Notes: a model not told the origin generated them from the sequence alone. A stretch of 64,000 nt of DNA from CAXBNB01 sp049115735 (GCA_049115735.1 JAGDZP010000001.1:35678-99677), one strand, 5' to 3'. Shown: positions 34,439-43,373, counted from the stretch's first letter. Program-made: numbers and translations.

Positions 34439-34900
34439 ATGGGTATTAGTGCTGATATAAAGCAGGAAAAATTTAAATCAGAATTTCACAAAACCATCAT
34501 CAATCTGATGTTCACCAGCAACTGGCTGGATGAGCAAGAGAATAAACTATTCAAGCCGCATGGATTGACTTTGGCACAATACAATGTACTAAGAATACTC
34601 AGGGGGCAATATCCCAATCCTGCTACTATCAACTTGCTTATTGAGAGGATGCTGGATAGAATGTCAAATGCTTCAAGGATCGTAGATAAACTGCTCGCAA
34701 AGGGACTGGTTCATCGACAGCAGAACATTGCCGACCGTCGTGCCGTAGATGTGATTATATCCAAAGAAGGTCTTGAGTTATTAGGAACGCTAGATGCTAA
34801 AATGGTAGATTTTGAAAGTGGTATCAACCAGTTTTCAGAAGAAGAATGTAGAGCTGTCAACAGCTTCCTTGATCGGTTCAGAGGCACTGAACCTGATTGA
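34439..34900 (+). CDS. MarR family transcriptional regulator
   Basis: Winged-helix dimeric repressor of 153 residues. N-terminal helices (KSEFHKTIINLMFTSNWLDEQ) form the dimer region; LTLAQYNVLRILRGQYP near residue 45 begins the DNA-binding domain; LLIERMLDRMSNASRIVDKLLAKG near residue 66 spans the recognition helix; and the wing is RQQNIADRRAVDVIIS with the conserved DRR. Divergent from doxX, with palindromes in the shared promoter region. The ligand is unknown. Confidence 0.92.
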   Translation: MGISADIKQEKFKSEFHKTIINLMFTSNWLDEQENKLFKPHGLTLAQYNVLRILRGQYPNPATINLLIERMLDRMSNASRIVDKLLAKGLVHRQQNIADRRAVDVIISKEGLELLGTLDAKMVDFESGINQFSEEECRAVNSFLDRFRGTEPD

Positions 34901-34918
34901 TGAGTCTGGCTGCCTTCC

Positions 34919-35839
34919 CTAGATATCCTTTAGCATTTCTATAATGCCAGCTCTTTTTCCTTTTGGCCTTACGACCATCATTGGGATAGTTGAGTCAATG
35001 TGTATCAATTTCTCAGCGCTACTGCCAATAAATATGGCGGTAGTATCTGTCCGACCTTTGGCTCCAATTACTATGGCATCCACCTTCAATCTCAAGCCGG
35101 TATTATAGATTTTTTCAATAATATTATCGCTCTTGTCAAGCGTGTAGACAGGCTCAATGTCAACTCCTTTGGTATCTATTTCATACATGAGGGCATTATA
35201 GTCTTTCTCAGCATTATCCCTCATGATGGTCGCAAATTCCTTAAACGACTTACCAGTATAACGGTAGCCATTTGGAACCTGAAATACGTTTTGAGTATAG
35301 ATCTTCACATTGGGAAGGCTTGGTATTGCAAGGTCAATGGCTTGTAACAAAGCGTCTTTTGAATATTCTGAAAAGTCAATGGGAACCAGAATACTCTTAA
35401 CCTGTTTTTTATACTCTTGGGGAATGATCAATAGAGAACACGCTGCTTTTCTCGCCAATCTATTGATTAATGTGCCTCCTTCTTTGCGTTTATTCTTTCT
35501 ACCTAATAAAATCAGATCAATTTTTTGATTAATGCTGTACTTCAGGATAGAACGCGTAGGATTTCCAGACCTTATTTCAATATGGGTTTTAGCACCATCA
35601 TAGTTGAAATACTTTTTGACAGTACCTTCCAGATTACCACTTCGTTCTTCAACTGCCTTATCTAATAAATCAGGAAACTCAAGACTGATGCTTTTAGGGA
35701 TATTCAAATCTTTTACCACGTTGATGAAATATACATCATCGGTTCTCGATAAAGATGATATGAAGGAAGCGGACTCTACCAATTCTTTATCATGTTCCGA
35801 ATTGTCGAGTGCAACTAATATTCTATTAAAAGAGTACAT
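34919..35839 (-). CDS. Tandem universal stress protein
   Basis: Two UspA domains in one 306-residue chain. Domain 1 (about 1-145) starts ILVALDNSEHDKELVESA; its nucleotide loop GRKNKRKEGGTLINR is degenerate. Domain 2 (about 146-306) starts SILVPIDFSEYSKDALLQA and ends with GAKGRTDTTAIFIGSSAEK, which fits the ATP-binding pattern G-x2-G-x9-G-S exactly, so this half probably binds ATP. Role is stress survival, partner unknown. Convergent with marR, 18 bases apart, and divergent from dnaB. A 14-base palindrome lies nine bases upstream of its ATG. Confidence 0.9.
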   Translation of the reverse strand: MYSFNRILVALDNSEHDKELVESASFISSLSRTDDVYFINVVKDLNIPKSISLEFPDLLDKAVEERSGNLEGTVKKYFNYDGAKTHIEIRSGNPTRSILKYSINQKIDLILLGRKNKRKEGGTLINRLARKAACSLLIIPQEYKKQVKSILVPIDFSEYSKDALLQAIDLAIPSLPNVKIYTQNVFQVPNGYRYTGKSFKEFATIMRDNAEKDYNALMYEIDTKGVDIEPVYTLDKSDNIIEKIYNTGLRLKVDAIVIGAKGRTDTTAIFIGSSAEKLIHIDSTIPMMVVRPKGKRAGIIEMLKDI

Positions 35840-35847
35840 ATCTTGGG

Positions 35848-35861
35848 ATTTGCATGCAAAT
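35848..35861. promoter_or_regulatory. 14-base perfect palindrome at the stress-protein promoter
   Basis: ATTTGCATGCAAAT, identical on both strands, nine bases before the ATG of the universal stress protein. On the minus strand it overlaps a TAAATTTG box (35864-35857) that fits the -7 pattern, with TTG 21 bases further upstream. A dimeric repressor bound here would cover the promoter. The implied leader of about 10 bases is short, so the exact promoter is uncertain. Confidence 0.5.
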
Positions 35862-35961
35862 TTAACCTGAATTAATCATTTGTAACAACTAGTTGATAAT
35901 CTATCCTTGACTCAGTAAAAATATTGTGGAAAACATTTTAAAACTTGTTAATAAATAAGGA

Positions 35962-35990
35962 TTGATTCGTTAATCTGTCTGGTAGGTTTG
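35962..35990 (+). promoter_or_regulatory. Candidate promoter for dnaB
   Basis: TTG at 35962-35964, 18 bases, TAGGTTTG at 35983-35990, matching the Bacteroidota promoter pattern with normal spacing. Transcription would begin near 35997, about 75 bases before the dnaB ATG. Confidence 0.6.
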
Positions 35991-36071
35991 TGTTCCAAAT
36001 TTGTCAAGCCCTTCATTTCGATTGGCGGTCAATTGTTTTATCTTTATTTAACTAATTTTTAGCATCATATA

Positions 36072-37655
36072 ATGAACATCAGTAGCTCAAGAGCTGTAGA
36101 AGGAGGGGAAGCTGGAAGAACCAGGACCAAGAAAAGAATAGGCGTCCAGGAGTTGTCTTTGCAGCTGGGTAAAGTGCCACCACAGGCCACTGATTTAGAA
36201 GAAACGGTGCTTGGGGCGTTGATGCTGGAAAAGGATGCCTTGACTGCCGTTATTGACATTCTCAAACCTGAAAGTTTCTATAAAGACTCTCATTCGAAAA
36301 TTTATGAGGCCATAGTCCATTTGTTTAACAAATCGGAACCGGTGGACCTGATGACTGTTACCGCACAATTGAGAAAAAATGGCACGCTTGAGATTGCAGG
36401 TGGAGCTTACGCAGTGGCCGAGTTGACTACCCGAGTGAATTCGGCAGCCAATATCGAATACCATGCAAGGATAATTACCGAGCAATCCATCAAGCGCGAA
36501 TTGATCCGAATTTCTTCTGAGATTCAATCAGATGCCTTTGAAGACACCCAGGATGTTTTCGAATTGTTGGACAAGACAGAGCAATCGTTATTTGAGATTT
36601 CTGAATCGCATATTCGGAAGAATTATTCAGACATGTCGTCTCTGATGCATGAGGCGATTATGGAGATTGAAGCCCGCAAAGAACACAAGGACGGCCTTAC
36701 TGGTGTGGCTACAGGTTTTACAGAGCTTGATCGTGTGACAGGCGGATGGCAAAAATCTGACCTGGTGATTATTGCTGCACGGCCAGGTATGGGTAAAACA
36801 GCATTTGTTGTTTCAGCCATGAGAAATGCAGCAGTGGATTTCGGTTCACCAGTAGCGATATTTTCTCTGGAGATGTCTTCCGTACAATTGGTAAACAGGC
36901 TCATTTCTGCAGAAGCAGAACTGGAAAGTGATAAGATTAAGAAAGGCAATCTGGCTGATCATGAATGGGAACAGCTGGTACATAAGACATCAAAACTTAC
37001 TGAAGCACCAATATTCATAGATGACACACCTGGTCTTAGCATTTTGGAACTGAGGGCCAAATGTCGCCGTTTGAAAGCACAGCATGACGTTCAGCTGATC
37101 ATCATTGACTATCTGCAATTGATGTCTGGTGATTCGTCCAAAAACGCGGGAGGAAACAGGGAGCAGGAAATTGCTTCTATATCCCGAGCACTAAAAGGAA
37201 TTGCGAAAGAACTTGACGTGCCTGTTATTGCCTTGTCTCAGTTGAGTAGGGCAGTAGAGACCAGAGGTGGGGACAAGAAACCTCAACTTTCGGATTTAAG
37301 GGAATCAGGATCGATCGAGCAGGACGCAGATATGGTGATTTTCCTATACAGACCCGAATACTATGATATTACTGAGGATGAAGATGGCTTACCTACAACA
37401 GGTATGGGTGAGGTGATTATTTCCAAGCACAGGAATGGTTCACTTGAAAATGTGAAACTAAAATTCATCGGTCGCTTTACGAAGTTCTGTGATTACGATG
37501 GTAGTCTAGTAGGAGGGGATTATGGTGGAGGCTTCCCAACTTCAACAGTTCCGTCTGAGTTCTCAGCAGGACAAAGCACTATAACCCTGCCTTCAAAGGC
37601 GAATGATTCCGATGATGCGCCATCTGTTGGCAGTCCGGGAGATGCCCCTTTTTAA
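36072..37655 (+). CDS. dnaB: Replicative DNA helicase
   Basis: Hexameric helicase that unwinds DNA at the replication fork. The N-terminal domain spans about residues 35-140 (PPQATDLEETVLGALMLEKDA), and the RecA-like C-domain about 195-480. Walker A is ARPGMGKTAF near residue 236, Walker B is LIIIDYLQLMSG near residue 345, and the arginine-finger region follows SQLSRAVETRGGDKKPQLSDL. The first 30 residues (many S, R, E, G and K) precede the conserved start and are likely disordered. 527 residues, complete. Own promoter predicted upstream; the next gene follows closely. Confidence 0.97.
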   Translation: MNISSSRAVEGGEAGRTRTKKRIGVQELSLQLGKVPPQATDLEETVLGALMLEKDALTAVIDILKPESFYKDSHSKIYEAIVHLFNKSEPVDLMTVTAQLRKNGTLEIAGGAYAVAELTTRVNSAANIEYHARIITEQSIKRELIRISSEIQSDAFEDTQDVFELLDKTEQSLFEISESHIRKNYSDMSSLMHEAIMEIEARKEHKDGLTGVATGFTELDRVTGGWQKSDLVIIAARPGMGKTAFVVSAMRNAAVDFGSPVAIFSLEMSSVQLVNRLISAEAELESDKIKKGNLADHEWEQLVHKTSKLTEAPIFIDDTPGLSILELRAKCRRLKAQHDVQLIIIDYLQLMSGDSSKNAGGNREQEIASISRALKGIAKELDVPVIALSQLSRAVETRGGDKKPQLSDLRESGSIEQDADMVIFLYRPEYYDITEDEDGLPTTGMGEVIISKHRNGSLENVKLKFIGRFTKFCDYDGSLVGGDYGGGFPTSTVPSEFSAGQSTITLPSKANDSDDAPSVGSPGDAPF

Positions 37656-37676
37656 TTGGTTCTTATTTCAATAAGC

Positions 37677-38480
37677 ATGATCAAGAATATACTATGGATT
37701 CTTGTTGGCATTGCTGGTTGCTACTTATTCTTCTGTGGGCTAATATATTTTCTACAGGAGAAAATAATTTTCTTTCCTCAAAAACTACCTTCTGATCACA
37801 AGTTTCTTTTTGATCAAGAATTCGAAGAGATCAACATTAAAACGCCGGACAATGTAAACCTTCATGGGATTCTTTTTAGGGCAGATCAAAGTAGAGGCTT
37901 GATCTTTTATTTGCATGGAAATGCAGGGTCATTGGATTCATGGGGAATGGTTGCAGGAGATTATCTAGATATGGGTTATAACCTGTTTATGCTTGATTAT
38001 AGAGGGTATGGGAAAAGCGAAGGAAATATCTCCAGTGAAAAACAATTTATGTCGGATGTCCAGCTAGCCTATGACTATTTAAAAACCAGATATAAGGAAA
38101 ATGAAATTGTGGTTTTAGGGTATTCACTGGGTACAGCCCCTGCGTCGATGTTGGCAGCAAATAATACACCTAGGCTTCTCATATTGCAAGCCCCCTATTA
38201 CAGTTTTGTTGACATGAAAGAGAAACACTATCCTATCTTACCGACCAATTTACTTAAATATCGATTCGATACTTCAAGTTTCCTTGACCAGGTTTCTGCT
38301 CCGGTTGCAATATTTCATGGTACAAACGATGAGGTCATTTATTATGGTTCATCCTTAAAGCTCGAAAGACACCTCAAGCCTGGAGATGAGCTAATTACCC
38401 TTCAAAACCAAGGGCATAATGACATGAGTGGCGATCCTATTTATTTAGAAAATATTCAGAGACTGCTCAAGGTCAAATAA
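37677..38480 (+). CDS. Alpha/beta hydrolase, BEM46/YtmA-like, membrane-anchored
   Basis: Serine hydrolase of 267 residues. An N-terminal hydrophobic helix (ILWILVGIAGCYLFFCGLIYF) anchors it in the membrane. FYLHGNAGS near residue 83 is the oxyanion loop, VVLGYSLGTAP near residue 144 holds the nucleophile serine, FHGTNDEVIYY near residue 217 the acid, and NQGHNDMSG near residue 250 the histidine. The ATG at 37677 is preferred over a TTG seven codons upstream, which abuts the dnaB stop. Substrate unknown; likely an esterase or peptidase-like activity. Confidence 0.85.
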   Translation: MIKNILWILVGIAGCYLFFCGLIYFLQEKIIFFPQKLPSDHKFLFDQEFEEINIKTPDNVNLHGILFRADQSRGLIFYLHGNAGSLDSWGMVAGDYLDMGYNLFMLDYRGYGKSEGNISSEKQFMSDVQLAYDYLKTRYKENEIVVLGYSLGTAPASMLAANNTPRLLILQAPYYSFVDMKEKHYPILPTNLLKYRFDTSSFLDQVSAPVAIFHGTNDEVIYYGSSLKLERHLKPGDELITLQNQGHNDMSGDPIYLENIQRLLKVK

Positions 38481-38583
38481 TAGCTTTGGGATTCTCCTAA
38501 ATACTCCAAACATGTCATCAGAGACTTACTTGCTTTACTTTCTGATAAAGAATGGCTAAATTAATACCTAAACCACTAATCCC

Positions 38584-39747
38584 ATGAAAAAGCTAATCCT
38601 ACCATTCATTTGTCTGTTTTCTTTCACCGCGCTGTGCCAAGCTCCACTTACTACCATTCCATTTGAGCGATATGGTGACCACTTATTTATAAAGGTTAGT
38701 GTTGACGACTCAGAACCCCTTGATTTCATTTTTGATTCTGGTGATGGAATCACTGTGATTGACAGGGATGTGGCAGAAAACCTTCACCTGGTCAAAAAAG
38801 AGGTGGTGCTGAATGAGGAGTCCATCTATGGAGCCATCATCAAGCACAACACAATCGAAATTGATGGTTTTTTGATAGAGAAGAATATCAAGGTATATGC
38901 TACGGATTTAGATCACCTGGAAATTAGCCTGGGTAGAGAGTTTGACGGAATCATTGGCTATGACCTGCTAAGACACCACAGTGTGCGTATTGATTATGAC
39001 AACCATAAATTCGAGATTTACGACTTAGGAGTTCACCCCAAAAAGGGAACTCCCGTTCCTTTTAAATTGGTAAACTCTATTCCGACAGTCGAAGGATCTG
39101 TGGTGTTGAATAATGATGAGCCTCATGATGGTAGCTTTTTTGTCATGACAGGTGCGGGAACAACATTGGATTTCAATTCTCCTTATGCTGTGAAATATGA
39201 TGTGATTCACAAGACGGGAAAGCACTTTTCATACTTTGTGAAAAACGTATCCAAAAAAGAGACTAAACATTACGAAGGACATGTCAAATCCTTCACTTTT
39301 GGTAATCAGACGCTAACAGACTTGCCCATTGGTATCAGCCTGGCAACATCAGGCATGCAGGCGCACAAACATGTGGCTGGCATCATAGGCAATGAAATAT
39401 TAAGTAAGTTCAACATAATTATCGATCTGCCGAGCAAGACCTTATACCTTGAAAAAAACAAAAGTTTTGATGAAGAATTGGTAATCAATTGTAGCGGAAT
39501 AGATGTGCAGCTTTCTGAAGACAAGAAGAAAGTGCTCATACATCAGGTGTACGAAAATAGTCCGGCATCCGAAGCAGGCATAAAGGTCAACGCTGAGCTT
39601 TTAAGTATCAATGGTAAATCCACGAAGGATTTGAAGATGCAAGACGTTATAAAAATGTTCAAAAAGGAAGGAGAAACAGTGGAGCTACTGATCAATCAGG
39701 ATGGGGCTGAAAAAAAAGTGACCCTAAAACTAAGGTCACTTATTTGA
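38584..39747 (+). CDS. Secreted retropepsin-like aspartyl protease with PDZ domain
   Basis: Exported two-lobed aspartyl protease-like protein of 387 residues. Residues 1-20 are a signal peptide (KKLILPFICLFSFTALCQA). Lobe 1 has the active-site strand FIFDSGDGITVID near residue 49 (DSG) and the GIIGYDLL strand near residue 126. Lobe 2 has FFVMTGAGTTLDF near residue 183 where the D(T/S)G should be, so the second aspartate is methionine; its GIIGNEIL partner strand is intact. A PDZ domain follows at about 300-387 (NSPASEAGIKVNAELLSINGKS). Retropepsins need two aspartates, so it may act as a homodimer or be inactive. Confidence 0.82.
   Translation: MKKLILPFICLFSFTALCQAPLTTIPFERYGDHLFIKVSVDDSEPLDFIFDSGDGITVIDRDVAENLHLVKKEVVLNEESIYGAIIKHNTIEIDGFLIEKNIKVYATDLDHLEISLGREFDGIIGYDLLRHHSVRIDYDNHKFEIYDLGVHPKKGTPVPFKLVNSIPTVEGSVVLNNDEPHDGSFFVMTGAGTTLDFNSPYAVKYDVIHKTGKHFSYFVKNVSKKETKHYEGHVKSFTFGNQTLTDLPIGISLATSGMQAHKHVAGIIGNEILSKFNIIIDLPSKTLYLEKNKSFDEELVINCSGIDVQLSEDKKKVLIHQVYENSPASEAGIKVNAELLSINGKSTKDLKMQDVIKMFKKEGETVELLINQDGAEKKVTLKLRSLI
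39710..39741 (-). terminator. Intrinsic terminator of the minus-strand alpha/beta hydrolase, inside the facing gene
   Basis: Perfect 8-base stem AAGTGACC (39716-39723) and GGTCACTT (39734-39741) with a 10-base loop. Read on the minus strand it lies directly after the hydrolase stop codon and is followed by eight T (from the A run at 39710-39717). The same bases encode the last residues (KKVTLKLRSL) of the plus-strand protease gene, so one segment serves as codons on one strand and terminator on the other. Confidence 0.75.
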
Positions 39748-40626
39748 CTATGATGCGATTCTGCCTAAGTCTGCCTTGAGTTGGACTGTCTTAGCTGGCT
39801 CCAAGAATTTGACGATGGATTGAATGACATATTCATTCCAAAGCATCCGATAATGACCGATTTTCTCGAGGGTTACCAATTCGGTATTATGCCATTTGTT
39901 TTTTATCTCCAGAGACCTTTCATAGGGCACCACTTTATCCAATTTGTCATGGATTAGCAGCAGTCTGTTATATTTCACTGTCTCACTGTAGTCTTCTACA
40001 TTCATTTCTGCCATAGGAACCCCGACCAACTCTTCGGCCATTTTTACACAAACCTTGTAGGCTTTATCACCTAGCCCGATGAAGTCCCTAAATGCTTCAA
40101 AAGTAGGACCGAACTTATTAGGGTTAGCCAGGAATATGAGCTTGTCTACTTTGAAACGCGAATCAGAAAGTGAAAACGCTGTTAACACCGAACCAAAAGA
40201 ATGTGCAATTATAGAAAATGGTTTAGCAGGATATATCTTTTCTACTACGGCTCTAAAATATTCCCTTCCTATTATCAAGTTGCTCCTTTTCAATTTTGAA
40301 AAACCGTGTGCCGGAAGATTGAAAGCCACCACATAATGTCCTTTTTCAACTAGCTCGAATGCTATAGCTGCCATACTGCCTGCATTACTGTCCCAGCCAT
40401 GGACCAGGAGTACCAATGGATCGTTCGGGTTTCCAAGTTCGTAGCAGTCAATATTTTCTCTGTGATGCTCTATTGTAAAGTGTCGACTGAGATTGTAGAA
40501 TTGTTGTTCATTCTTTCTAATCGTTTTTTTCCTTGTTTTTTGAAAGAAGTTGAACGCTTGCCTCCCCGCAAGGGCTGGTGCCAATGCGGAAAGTACTCTG
40601 AAGTAGGTTCTTATTAGCTGTATCAT
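39748..40626 (-). CDS. Alpha/beta hydrolase
   Basis: Hydrolase of 292 residues. LLVHGWDSNAGSM near residue 73 is the oxyanion strand, IIAHSFGSVLTAF near residue 138 holds the nucleophile serine, LLIHDKLDKVVPY near residue 220 the acid and KIGHYRMLWN near residue 255 the histidine. It follows the TetR gene on the same strand, with a TetR-type palindrome in the 50 bases between them, so it is probably repressed by it. Its stop codon abuts the stop of the facing protease gene. Substrate unknown. Confidence 0.85.
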   Translation of the reverse strand: MIQLIRTYFRVLSALAPALAGRQAFNFFQKTRKKTIRKNEQQFYNLSRHFTIEHHRENIDCYELGNPNDPLVLLVHGWDSNAGSMAAIAFELVEKGHYVVAFNLPAHGFSKLKRSNLIIGREYFRAVVEKIYPAKPFSIIAHSFGSVLTAFSLSDSRFKVDKLIFLANPNKFGPTFEAFRDFIGLGDKAYKVCVKMAEELVGVPMAEMNVEDYSETVKYNRLLLIHDKLDKVVPYERSLEIKNKWHNTELVTLEKIGHYRMLWNEYVIQSIVKFLEPAKTVQLKADLGRIAS

Positions 40627-40641
40627 ATTATTACTGGTTAT

Positions 40642-40661
40642 AATATACCAACTGGTATATT
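40642..40661. promoter_or_regulatory. TetR operator 1
   Basis: Perfect 9-base arms AATATACCA and TGGTATATT around a two-base centre, lying between the tetR gene and the hydrolase gene. The same core, TACCA-nn-TGGTA, recurs upstream of tetR at 41307-41320, which makes it a strong candidate binding site for the TetR protein. Confidence 0.7.
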
Positions 40662-40676
40662 TAAGGGTAAAAAATT

Positions 40677-41273
40677 TTAGTTTACAAGTTCTCTTTTAAT
40701 CATGTCGTCTATAAAGTCCATCATATCGTCCATATAGCTTTTGTCATTCATTGTGGTAGTCATAAACGTACAACCTTCAATGAGTGCGAAAATCCGGTGG
40801 GCATACTTTTTTGGATCAATACCTGGTTTGATATCCCCACAATCAATTCCCTTCTGAATGAGTAACATCAGGTTCCCCTGCAGTTCTCTAACAACCTCCT
40901 TCACTCTTTTTAGAAGATCAGGATTGTTGTTTTTGGCATCTACACCCATATTCAAGATAGGACAACCGCCCAAAAACTGACTATATTGATGATATTGACG
41001 ATAAAAGTCTGTTAGCGCATACAATTTCTCAATAGGTGATTTTACCTTTTGAGTGTAGGTTCTCATTTGCTCGGTAATGCGTTTTATACTGTATTCAAAA
41101 GCAGCGAGTGCCAGATTTTCCTTATTCTCAAAATTTCCATAGATGGCTCCTTTTGTCAACCCAGTTGCCTTTGTAATCTCCGCCATACTCGCAGAGGCAT
41201 ACCCCAGGCGGTTAAACACAGGAGCTGTTGTTTCCAGGATATGCTGTGAAGTACGTTCGGCTTTTGAGAGCAT
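40677..41273 (-). CDS. TetR family transcriptional regulator
   Basis: Dimeric repressor of 198 residues. The helix-turn-helix is at residues about 10-55 (APVFNRLGYASASMAEITKA, then GLTKGAIYGNFENKENLA). The C-terminal ligand-binding helices contain GGCPILNMGVDAKNN near residue 100, typical of the AcrR/YxaF-like TetR_C group that often senses quinones or electrophiles. Palindromic sites with core TACCAnnTGGTA occur on both sides of the gene, so it probably regulates itself and the downstream hydrolase. Ligand unknown. Confidence 0.92.
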   Translation of the reverse strand: MLSKAERTSQHILETTAPVFNRLGYASASMAEITKATGLTKGAIYGNFENKENLALAAFEYSIKRITEQMRTYTQKVKSPIEKLYALTDFYRQYHQYSQFLGGCPILNMGVDAKNNNPDLLKRVKEVVRELQGNLMLLIQKGIDCGDIKPGIDPKKYAHRIFALIEGCTFMTTTMNDKSYMDDMMDFIDDMIKRELVN

Positions 41274-41306
41274 TTGAATATAAATTTTGGTAAATGTATA
41301 TAAAAA

Positions 41307-41320
41307 ATACCAAATGGTAT
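41307..41320. promoter_or_regulatory. TetR operator 2
   Basis: ATACCA-AA-TGGTAT, 6-base arms, 34 bases upstream of the tetR ATG, in the position expected for autorepression. It shares ten core bases with operator 1 at 40642-40661. Confidence 0.7.
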
Positions 41321-41368
41321 AATTTATACGAAAATATTTTTCTTGAGTTTGGTTTTAAATCGAAAAAA

Positions 41369-41384
41369 TATACTAATAGGTATA
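41369..41384. promoter_or_regulatory. Weaker TetR-like half-palindrome
   Basis: TATACTAATAGGTATA resembles the two stronger sites but is imperfect in the centre (only the outer five bases of each arm pair). It is 85 bases before the histidine kinase gene and could extend TetR control to it; this is tentative. Confidence 0.35.
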
Positions 41385-41468
41385 TAATAGGTGGTTGTAT
41401 CGATACGGTAAACTAATTTTTTCAATATCTACGTTGTTGGCTAATTTGCAAGAGTGATTGACTCAATT

Positions 41469-43373
41469 ATGATAAGAGTTTGCCTGATATTCCTTTTGTC
41501 GTGGATTTCTACTTGTGCACTTGCCCTTGATAGAATTGAAGTAGATGAAGACCTGGAGTTGTTAGAACTTTTGGGTAATACGTATTTATATCGAGATGCA
41601 GATCAAAACACAACCATTGAAGAAATTCTCAACCTGCCCTCTGATGCCTGGAAAAAAGAAGTCTTAACAGGCTATGCTCAAAACCCGCAATGGATTTTGA
41701 TACCATTTGAGAATGCATCAGCAAATTCCTTTCACAAAGTAATATCAATGACCAACGTCATTACCCATAAGATCGATTTTTACTTTGTTGAAAATGGTGT
41801 GCTACTAGACAAACACATTGCTACTGGTCTGGCTCGATCGAGAAAAGCGAAACTGTATAATGATCCTAGATATCCTGTGAGATTAGATTTACCGGCGAAG
41901 GTTAAAGTTGATGTTTTGGTGCGAATATCCGACCCCATGTCATCCATTAACGCTCCATTTTTTCTGATGAGTTTTGATAAGGCGATGGACCTTAAAGATA
42001 GAGATTTGTTTTTTAGCTTTCTGTGGATGGGGATTCTGTTCCTCTCTATTGTCATTGCCTTGTTTCTTTACATGAGTATAAGGCAGGACATGTTCTTATA
42101 TTATATAGCCTTCGGAATTGCTACAGGAATCATTGTCACATCAAATGCCGGAATCATCTTTCTTTTCCTGGACAAGGACCCGTATCAAATGGTGACAAAT
42201 TATTATCAGGTTGGTGCTGTAATCATGATCAATTTCATGCCACGTTTCTTGAACTGCATTGTGCCTATCTCTTTGATAAGCAAGTGGGCATGGAAAGGAA
42301 TTCGGGCTATAGGTTATGTTGCCGTTGGTATTGCAGTTTTGTATAGTTTCCCATTTTTTAAGTTCAGTTTCTTCTTTACGAATTTGTTCATCAACACCAT
42401 GGTGTCCCTCACGGCGTTGATGTTTTTGTATTTGTTAATTACCCTTTGTATAGCGACAATACGTAGGATAAATAGGGCACTTAACCTATTTGTTGTTTAT
42501 TTAATTTATCTGGGTTTGGCATTTAGCAATATTATCCTACCTCTTTTCGGAGTTGCCGACAAGGGATTGAATGGCTTCAATTATGTGCTCGTAGGGTCCA
42601 TATTTGAAACGGTGGCCTTTATGATTCTTATGGCACAGGTGACACTATCAATATATAATGAGCGGGAACGACTGTATCAAATAGTTCAGAGTAATCAAGA
42701 GCTAATGATGAAAGCAATTGTTAAAGGGCAGGAAGACGAACGGAATCGTTTTGCTAAGGACCTCCACGATGGTTTTGGGCAGATGATATCTTCCCTGATG
42801 TTGAACTTGAGGGGCTTGGAAATATCAAAACCAAGTGCTGAGAAGAGATCAAATATATTCGAACAATCTTCCAGCATATTAAGTGACATGTATGTTGAAC
42901 TGAAGAACATATGCTTCAATTTGATGCCTCAGACCTTAATTGCTGCCGGAGTTGGACAGGCTCTGAAGGAATTTGCAGCTAGAATCAATCAGAGTGGTGG
43001 GATCATTATTGATGTTTCATTATTCGATATGGACGATCGTCTTAATGAGGTTCAGGAGATTTCCATTTACCGAATATCCCAGGAATGGATCAACAACATC
43101 ATTAAGTACGCTGATGCTACTAAAATTGATTTGCAGATAACTAAGGATGATGAGGAGATGACCTTGTTGATTGAAGATAATGGCAGGGGCTTTGACAAAA
43201 GCAAATTAGAAAATGGTAAGGGTAATGGCTGGAAAAATATCCACTCTCGAGCCAATCTCATAAAGGGGGAGATTGACCTGGATACCACTGAAGGAATGAA
43301 GGGAACTACCTTTATTTTGAATGCCCCGGTGCAGGTAGAGGTTAAAATGGAGCGACCAGAGCTTGTTAGCTGA
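41469..43373 (+). CDS. 7TMR-DISM sensor histidine kinase (HisKA_3 type)
   Basis: Membrane sensor kinase. A signal peptide (MIRVCLIFLLSWISTCALA) precedes an extracytoplasmic 7TMR-DISM ligand domain at about residues 25-175, then seven membrane helices between about 180 and 395, a coiled linker, and a NarL-type kinase core: the phospho-accepting histidine is in FAKDLHDGFGQM near residue 425, and the ATPase domain has NNIIKYADAT near residue 538 and DNGRGFD near residue 567. The ATG at 41469 is used; a GTG five codons upstream is possible. No response regulator gene is next to it, so its partner is elsewhere. Confidence 0.9.
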   Translation: MIRVCLIFLLSWISTCALALDRIEVDEDLELLELLGNTYLYRDADQNTTIEEILNLPSDAWKKEVLTGYAQNPQWILIPFENASANSFHKVISMTNVITHKIDFYFVENGVLLDKHIATGLARSRKAKLYNDPRYPVRLDLPAKVKVDVLVRISDPMSSINAPFFLMSFDKAMDLKDRDLFFSFLWMGILFLSIVIALFLYMSIRQDMFLYYIAFGIATGIIVTSNAGIIFLFLDKDPYQMVTNYYQVGAVIMINFMPRFLNCIVPISLISKWAWKGIRAIGYVAVGIAVLYSFPFFKFSFFFTNLFINTMVSLTALMFLYLLITLCIATIRRINRALNLFVVYLIYLGLAFSNIILPLFGVADKGLNGFNYVLVGSIFETVAFMILMAQVTLSIYNERERLYQIVQSNQELMMKAIVKGQEDERNRFAKDLHDGFGQMISSLMLNLRGLEISKPSAEKRSNIFEQSSSILSDMYVELKNICFNLMPQTLIAAGVGQALKEFAARINQSGGIIIDVSLFDMDDRLNEVQEISIYRISQEWINNIIKYADATKIDLQITKDDEEMTLLIEDNGRGFDKSKLENGKGNGWKNIHSRANLIKGEIDLDTTEGMKGTTFILNAPVQVEVKMERPELVS

